Shown here: in pieces, positions 7,385 to 8,558 of the stretch | Numbering within the stretch: position 1 is the stretch's first letter | Layout: every line of letters starts with the position of its first letter | Assembly (NCBI GenBank): GCA_003503535.1 | Contig: DOCI01000034.1 | Coordinates: 1-8,558 of the forward strand | Length of the DNA: 8,558 nt | DNA from: Planctomycetaceae bacterium | Lineage (GTDB): Bacteria; Planctomycetota; Planctomycetia; Planctomycetales; Planctomycetaceae | Direction of reading: 5' to 3' | Program-made: the position numbers and the translations under genes | Notes under the pieces: model-generated | Database searches by the model: none | What the model saw: the letters and a program-made list of their open reading frames with translations, nothing else | Told to the model about the DNA's origin: nothing

Positions 7385-7864
7385 ATGATTATCCAGAAAA
7401 GCTACAAATTTTATGCCGCCCATCGCAATGAAGAATTGCAGGACAAATGCAGCAATCTTCATGGTCATCGGTACGGCATCGTTTGCCACTTTCAGGTGGA
7501 AAGAGATGGGGCGATTTCGACACTATTTGGCGATTTCGATCATTTTCTCGAACCACACTTAAAAGAGAATTACGATCATGCCATGCTGATTCATCAGCAT
7601 GATCCTCTCTACGAAACCCTGCAGGGACACATGGAGCGGACCGGAGAGAATCTTCGTCTGAAAGTATTTCCAAATCCGACCAGTGTGGAAAATCTGGCAT
7701 TCATGCTCTTTTCAGAAATCCGTGAATTCGGTCTCGATCTTGTTCAATTGGATGTCCAGGAAACGGACACTTCGATTATTCAATACACCCTGAATGACTG
7801 GCGAGCCGACCAGGAGAGATTTGAAGCTGGGGCCCCTCACCATGCAACAGTAGATTCTCCATAA
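7385..7864 (+). CDS. queD: 6-pyruvoyl-tetrahydropterin synthase / QueD family protein
   Basis: The enzyme acts on the FolE product dihydroneopterin triphosphate, giving 6-carboxy-tetrahydropterin (QueD, queuosine route) or 6-pyruvoyl-tetrahydropterin. I start it at the ATG 7385 (159 aa), which places YKFYAAHR at residues 7-14 as in the family; a TTG at 7358 would add nine residues without homology. Zn ligands H13, H26 and H28, catalytic C22 in C-S-N-L-H-G-H, the Y63-D64-H65 pair, NPTSVEN (97-103) and E126 in VQETDTS are all visible. The CxxxHGH spacing fits QueD better than the CxxEHGH (PTPS-I), ExxHGH (PTPS-III) or CxxxxxHGH (PTPS-II) classes. The segment between DH and NPT (66-96) seems longer than in small QueDs. 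folE lies 40 nt upstream, so the two are probably an operon. No Shine-Dalgarno sequence is seen. queC, queE and queF are not in the window. Confidence 0.85.
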   Translation: MIIQKSYKFYAAHRNEELQDKCSNLHGHRYGIVCHFQVERDGAISTLFGDFDHFLEPHLKENYDHAMLIHQHDPLYETLQGHMERTGENLRLKVFPNPTSVENLAFMLFSEIREFGLDLVQLDVQETDTSIIQYTLNDWRADQERFEAGAPHHATVDSP

Positions 7865-7879
7865 TTGATGAGATTCTGA

Positions 7880-7901
7880 CCTCGCAGCATTCAATGTGAG
7901 G
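7880..7901 (+). terminator. weak stem-loop after folE-queD
   Basis: CCTCGCA (7880-7886) and TGTGAGG (7895-7901) form a 7-bp stem with one G-U pair and an 8-nt loop, 15 bp after the queD stop. The G-U pair makes it stronger in plus-strand RNA. There is no U-run. Confidence 0.35.
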
Positions 7902-7929
7902 ATAAAATGGCTTGTCTGAACGGTTAATT

Positions 7930-8558
7930 TCAATCGTTGATAAATTGCTGTAGTTCTTTGAGTAATTCATCCAGCTTCTTCATTAAACGCGTGATTTTCC
8001 CGGTGTCAATTGTGGGAGTTTCCGCCTCGCATTCCAATTCAATTTCACGCGAGAGTTGCATGACTTCTTCGGCTCCGAGACTGGAACAAACCCCTTTGAT
8101 CAAATGAGCCAATCTTCGAGCAGTCGAAAAATCGCTGCACTCTGCTGCCGTCTCAAGGTTGTGTTTATGTGTCGGACATTCTTCCAGGAATGCTTCGATC
8201 ACGATTTTCAGCAAGTCGTGATCATGGGCGACCGTCTTCAACGCTTCTTCGGGACGAAAATGGAGGTATGCTTTTGATTCATCCGTATCATGCAGTGACT
8301 CAGACTCTGAATGGCTGACATGCTTTGCTTCGGTGTTTGGATAGAATTCGAACAAAACTTCGCGCAGTTCATTCGTACGGATTGGTTTGGAGATATAAGC
8401 ATCCATGCCAGCATCCAGACAACGTTGCCGATCACCTTTCATAGCATGGGCAGTCATCGCGATAATGGGAATGGGATTCCGATCAAGATGGATTAACTCG
8501 TTATTGAGTTGTCGGGTGCGAATTTCGGCAGTCGCTTCCCAGCCATCCATTTCCGGCA
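7930..8558 (-). CDS. hybrid signalling protein, C-terminal part: receiver end + Hpt domain (partial)
   Basis: This is the 3' end of a larger gene; the frame stays open to the window edge, where xTG-CCG-GAA-ATG-GAT-GGC encodes the MPEMDGW that follows a receiver's phospho-Asp. Numbering from the second Met of that motif (codon at 8548-8550), the receiver shows [14 protein letters not shown] (switch Thr33), [11 protein letters not shown] (Lys55) and ends near 70. A Ser/Glu/His linker (73-93) leads to an Hpt helical bundle (about 95-206) with the phospho-His site A148-H149-L-I-K-G-V-x-x-x-L-G-A. By family this is the tail of a hybrid sensor histidine kinase (BarA/ArcB-like phosphorelay), but kinase and sensor parts lie outside, so a stand-alone REC-Hpt protein is not excluded. 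It is convergent with the queD gene, 65 bp between stops. Confidence 0.9.
   Translation of the reverse strand, partial: PEMDGWEATAEIRTRQLNNELIHLDRNPIPIIAMTAHAMKGDRQRCLDAGMDAYISKPIRTNELREVLFEFYPNTEAKHVSHSESESLHDTDESKAYLHFRPEEALKTVAHDHDLLKIVIEAFLEECPTHKHNLETAAECSDFSTARRLAHLIKGVCSSLGAEEVMQLSREIELECEAETPTIDTGKITRLMKKLDELLKELQQFIND

Overview
The window looks like ordinary chromosome from a mid-GC (about 50% by eye), Gram-negative-type bacterium, most likely a member of the Planctomycetota (Gimesia/Thalassoglobus-like). That placement is an inference. It rests on the style of the proteins (an exported YbhE-type lactonase, a DUF2007 plus zinc-ribbon membrane protein, an iron-sulfur APS-reductase-type CysH), on starts that mostly lack a Shine-Dalgarno sequence, and on GC-rich palindromic intergenic repeats. 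No phage, transposase, CRISPR array, rRNA or tRNA was seen, and no gap between genes exceeds 300 bases.

Layout. Positions 1-175 hold a composite palindromic repeat. From 176 to 3766 four genes lie on the minus strand, each with its own intergenic gap: an exported lactonase-fold beta-propeller (176-1303), proC (1469-2287), a TRIC/UPF0126 membrane channel (2387-3010), and a DUF2007/zinc-ribbon/two-TM protein (3149-3766). A second palindromic element, the same length as the core of the first (82 bp between inverted ends), lies between the lactonase gene and proC. Divergent from the DUF2007 gene is a YafP-like GNAT acetyltransferase (3876-4343, plus). Convergent with it is cysH (4469-5260, minus), whose upstream region carries a perfect 9+9 inverted repeat with a TTGACA hexamer in its right half. 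A ZIP-family metal transporter (5409-6458, minus) is divergent from folE (6733-7344, plus), across a 274-bp region with several small hairpins and a perfect TATAAT box. folE is followed 40 nt later by a 6-pyruvoyl-tetrahydropterin synthase/QueD homologue (7385-7864). The window ends inside the 3' part of a large signalling gene on the minus strand (7930-8558 and beyond), which encodes the end of a receiver domain followed by an Hpt domain.

How the genes work together. The one clear pathway pair is folE-queD: GTP to dihydroneopterin triphosphate to a 6-carboxy- or 6-pyruvoyl-pterin, for 7-deazaguanine (queuosine) or pterin synthesis. FolE and QueD are both zinc enzymes and sit opposite a ZIP divalent-metal transporter, so a metal link is possible but not shown. 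CysH (sulfite formation) and ProC (proline synthesis) are single housekeeping genes without pathway neighbours here.

No clear new system was found. The best leads are the paired 82-bp palindromic elements, the unusual nucleotide-loop and catalytic-Cys surroundings in CysH, the dyad upstream of cysH, and the variant metal-site motifs of the ZIP protein.
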